Part shown: one piece after another, positions 61,316 to 64,000 of the stretch
Position numbering within the stretch: the first letter of the stretch is position 1
Layout of the letters: every line of letters starts with the position of its first letter
Assembly: GCF_947507565.1 (NCBI RefSeq)
Contig: NC_089182.1
Span: 682,001-746,000 of the forward strand
Origin: Oscarella lobularis
Taxonomy: Eukaryota > Porifera > Homoscleromorpha > Homosclerophorida > Oscarellidae
Length of the DNA stretch: 64,000 bases
Direction of reading: 5' to 3'
Notes under the pieces: generated by a model
What the model was told of the DNA's origin: nothing
Seen by the model: only the letters and a program-made list of their open reading frames with translations
The model's database searches: none
Program-made: the position numbers and the translations under genes

Positions 61316-62959
61316 ATGCAACTTGAGTACGCCGCTATCCTTGTTTCTGTCGTCTCTATCCTTCCCATGAGTTCAAGCCACTGGTGGTGAGATTTCAACT
61401 CGAAACTTTTGATGTCAAGCTAGTCATGATGTCCGTAGGCAATTCGGCGCATACGTCGAGAAAAATTATCTCGAGCACGGCGTTTTCGTTCCCATACAGT
61501 GCGACAACATGAATCTCCCGACGACCCAGCTATCTTTGTGCAAAGACCCGCGAAACGAAAGGCTGATGACTCACCTCGGACTCGCCATCAATCTAGCAGT
61601 GACTGCCTGCAACAACTCGTTCAACTGCAGTCGCTGGAACTGCCCCTACTCGGGCGATCGTAACCTGCTGGGACCGCTTATAGGCCATGGTAAGGATATA
61701 AGCAGTGCATGGCGCAGCCGCTGCGGCAACTGGGATCCTTCAACTCCGTCCCGCCAAGCTTAGATCACTTATAGTTAGGTATTCTCCTTGGGGCCCCGCG
61801 GGCCGAATAGAGACCATTCCTAATGAAGCGTCCGCGACAAAAGGGCAGCCGCGGTGGGACAACGATGGTGGCGGAGCCCTCGGGGGGTTTCTAATTCTAA
61901 ATACCTAAGCACTCCGATGTACGTCAGCGAATGTTTTAAAATGGGTTGTTCCGGCAGGAAATCGCGAGACGGCCGTTGCGCACGCCATCACGTCCGCATT
62001 TGCGGCATACACAATCACACGCGACTGCGCCCAGCAAAAACTGACGGGTTGCGGGTGCGACTCGACGCGACGATCGGATGCCAGTTTGGCGACCGCTGCG
62101 AGTGAAGTTTTGGCGCAGCACCCCAATGCGAGATTATCGTGGAAGGGCTGCAGCGAAGACGTCGAATACGGATACTCAAAGTCAAAAGAATTCGTCGATG
62201 CGGCTGAAGAGGAGACGCGTCAGGAGAAGAAGTTGATGAATCTTCACAATAACGAAGCCGGACGATTGGTGAGTGTCCGCTGAATCGCGCTGCCTTTGAT
62301 CTATAATAGCAGCCATTAATGATTCATATACATTAACCAAGACAGTGCAGCGTGGGGGTCTTAAGAACATCCTTTTACGCACTTGCTCCGCGTGTATGAC
62401 GTCTTTAGTTGGGGAACTTCCTTTTACGCATTTGTGGATGACGTCTTTAGATGGGGAAAGATAGCATCCGCTCGTTGTATCACATCTTTTATTTGGCTTC
62501 TGTCTATAGGCAGTTAAAAAGGAACTGGTGCTGCGCTGCCGTTGCCATGGAGTCTCGTACGCCTGTAACGTTCAAACGTGCTGGTACGAGATGAAACATT
62601 GGAAAGACGTAGGCGAAGAAATCAAGTCGTTATACGACAAAGCTGTAAAGGTGACAGTGAACGCTCAGTCGGGTAAAGTAGAAAAAGCAAACGGTAAAGA
62701 GCCTGGATCCGAAGAAATGATTTACGTCAATGAGACACAGCCTGATCTGTGCAACCTAACAAAGGGACGCAAGTGCTTCAGGAAAGGCAGTTCGAGTGAG
62801 TGCTCCTGCGACGTTCTCTGCTGTCAACGGGGATACAACACGGTCCCAAAAACGATCGTTAAAAATTGCTTTTGTAAGCTGAGAATGACTCCGCCTCCAA
62901 TAAGAATTGTCTGCAACAAATGCACCAAAAAAATCGAGGAGGATTATTGCAGAAAATAG
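61316..62959 (+). CDS. Wnt family secreted ligand
   Basis: A lipid-modified secreted signal for Frizzled receptors. Four exons (61316-61386, 61439-61689, 61958-62268, 62510-62959) join in phase to give 360 residues, the typical Wnt length. The signal peptide is MQLEYAAILVSVVSILPMSSS. The N-terminal domain has CKDPRNERLMTHLGLAI, FNCSRWNCP and GHGNRETAVAHAITSA, then TRDCAQQKLTGCGCD. The family hallmark MNLHNNEAGRL ends exon 3. Exon 4 has CRCHGVSYACNVQTCW, where the usual CHGVSGSC carries YA for GS but the serine after valine, the acylation site by position, is kept. The C-terminal cysteine-rich domain includes CSCDVLCCQRGYNT and NCFCKLRM, ending in CTKKIEEDYCRK. I could not assign a Wnt subfamily. 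Confidence 0.94.
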
Positions 62960-63218
62960 CTCGATCGACTGATATTCGTGAGTCACTGTGATAGGCTTTA
63001 GCCGCCTAATTAATTAATCAATAGAGCCAAATAAAACGATTCCGTGAAAAAGCTCGATTAATTTTGCCAGTAAGAAAATGACAGACCGCAACAGCAGACC
63101 GTGTAGGTAGTACAATGCCGACGCCGCTAGTTCTGGCGCGCTTGTTGTCAAACAAGGTCAGGTCACATGCATGGTAGGCTGCCGGTATGAAAAGTCAATT
63201 ATGTCTAAGTTTTCCCCG

Positions 63219-64000
63219 TTACTTATTGGAAGCGTTTGCCTTCATTTTAGATTGCAGTACGTTGAGATGCTGTTGAATACCTGGATATTGCGGATCAAGA
63301 GCGAGAACTTGCTGGAAACTCTTTTGGGCTTCTTTCCACTGTCCTAATTCGACAAACGCTATCGCGATATTATGTTGACATGTCGCGTGACGGTTGTCTA
63401 CTTTCAAACATCCCCTATACGCGGTAATAGCTTTTTCGTAGTTTTTCACCGCAATGTGACTGTCTCCAAGAAGCTGCCACGAATTCGTGTGACGAGAATG
63501 ATGTTCGAGTACTTTTTCGGCTTCTTCGATCGCTTCGAAATGCCGTCCCTCTCTGCTATAAACGAGAGCCAAATTGAAGCGAGCACTACGATGATTCGGA
63601 TCAATATCAAGAGTTCTTCGAAACCAATTTTCGGCCGCGCGTCCTTGCCCGAGATCCATGGCAACGATACCAAGATTAAATAGCGCTTTATCATTACTTC
63701 CATCTACGGTCAAGACTCTCTTATAGAGACGCTCGGCTTCGATCAGTTTCTCCTTTTGTCTCGTCTCCTGCAGATGAAGACCTAAATTGAGCAAAGAAAG
63801 GACGTGATTCGGATCGACGGCTAACGCGTCGCGAAATTTTCTCTCGGCTTTCTTTGCCTGATTACCCGAGAGTGCAACGACTCCCAAATTGAAGTGAGCG
63901 TCAGCGTACGAAGGTCTTATATCGATCGCTTTCTGATAGGCCTGTTCGGCTTCGGCCATACGATTCGTTTTCAATAGCAAATCGCCGAGATTCATGTACG
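63219..64000 (-). CDS. TPR-repeat protein, 3' part (possibly TMTC)
   Basis: At least 258 residues end at a stop at 63219-63221; the frame stays open to the window edge, so the 5' part is outside. It is an uninterrupted array of about seven 34-residue TPRs with the W/L/Y-A-P pattern (YADAHFNLGVVALSGNQAKKA, DKALFNLGIVAMDLGQ, RSARFNLALVYSREGR). The array ends in a short basic tail (KMKANASNK). Such C-terminal TPRs are found in TMTC O-mannosyltransferases of the ER, whose membrane part would lie upstream; OGT- or IFT-like TPR proteins are alternatives. No intron was seen in this part. Confidence 0.7.
   Translation of the reverse strand, partial: YMNLGDLLLKTNRMAEAEQAYQKAIDIRPSYADAHFNLGVVALSGNQAKKAERKFRDALAVDPNHVLSLLNLGLHLQETRQKEKLIEAERLYKRVLTVDGSNDKALFNLGIVAMDLGQGRAAENWFRRTLDIDPNHRSARFNLALVYSREGRHFEAIEEAEKVLEHHSRHTNSWQLLGDSHIAVKNYEKAITAYRGCLKVDNRHATCQHNIAIAFVELGQWKEAQKSFQQVLALDPQYPGIQQHLNVLQSKMKANASNK

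Overview
This is a gene-dense animal genome segment. Gene content is metazoan: a Wnt ligand, a Frizzled-like receptor, two ErbB/EGFR-like receptor tyrosine kinases, a full-length tensin, axonemal genes and a tandem GPCR array. Introns are very short (many 41-70 nt) with standard GT-AG borders, intergenic gaps are mostly 80-650 bp, and many small exons break the reading frames. Sequence divergence and this compactness fit a non-bilaterian animal, most likely a sponge (possibly homoscleromorph); that placement is inference from gene content and was not tested by any search.

Layout, left to right. 1-2879 (+): 3' part of an unidentified helical-repeat protein with an 18-residue poly-Asp run. 3062-7921 (+): ODAD2/ARMC4, outer dynein arm docking. 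8019-9568 (+): RIC8, a G-alpha chaperone. 9684-12942 (+): SLC35F5-like transporter with a 936-bp Tc1/mariner-type MITE in one intron. 13029-14986 (+): LARP7. 15092-15489 (+): a small two-exon gene. 15490-16348: non-coding, with several strong hairpins. 16349-18700 (-): DNAJC7. 18841-19941 (-): a class A-like GPCR. 20315-25798 (+): four paralogous GPCRs in tandem. 26005-33489 (-): CFAP65, head-to-head with KIF9 at 33755-37352 (+). 37411-40640: a decayed zone with a possible small gene, a retroelement remnant and a broken C19orf12-like fragment. 40672-42811 (+): Frizzled-like receptor. 43015-43254: decayed copy of the KIF9 3' end. 43339-43743 (+): C19orf12-like gene. 44017-49806 and 50087-55465 (-): tandem ErbB-like receptor kinases. 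55817-60662 (-): tensin. 61316-62959 (+): Wnt, divergent from tensin. 63219-64000 (-): 3' part of a TPR protein, possibly TMTC.

Themes. Three ciliary genes (ODAD2, CFAP65, KIF9) have X-box-like RFX sites or half-sites close to their start codons. Signalling genes (GPCRs, RIC8, Frizzled-like, Wnt, RTKs, tensin) dominate the rest. The strongest points for follow-up are: a tensin that keeps a PTEN-type catalytic loop and carries an N-terminal zinc finger; an RTK tail with nine YxN sites present in only one of two tandem paralogs; a 17-bp insertion that may have turned coding sequence into a 41-nt intron; and a tandem duplication around KIF9/C19orf12 whose two copies decayed reciprocally. Exon borders were worked out by eye, so spans are more reliable than individual splice sites.
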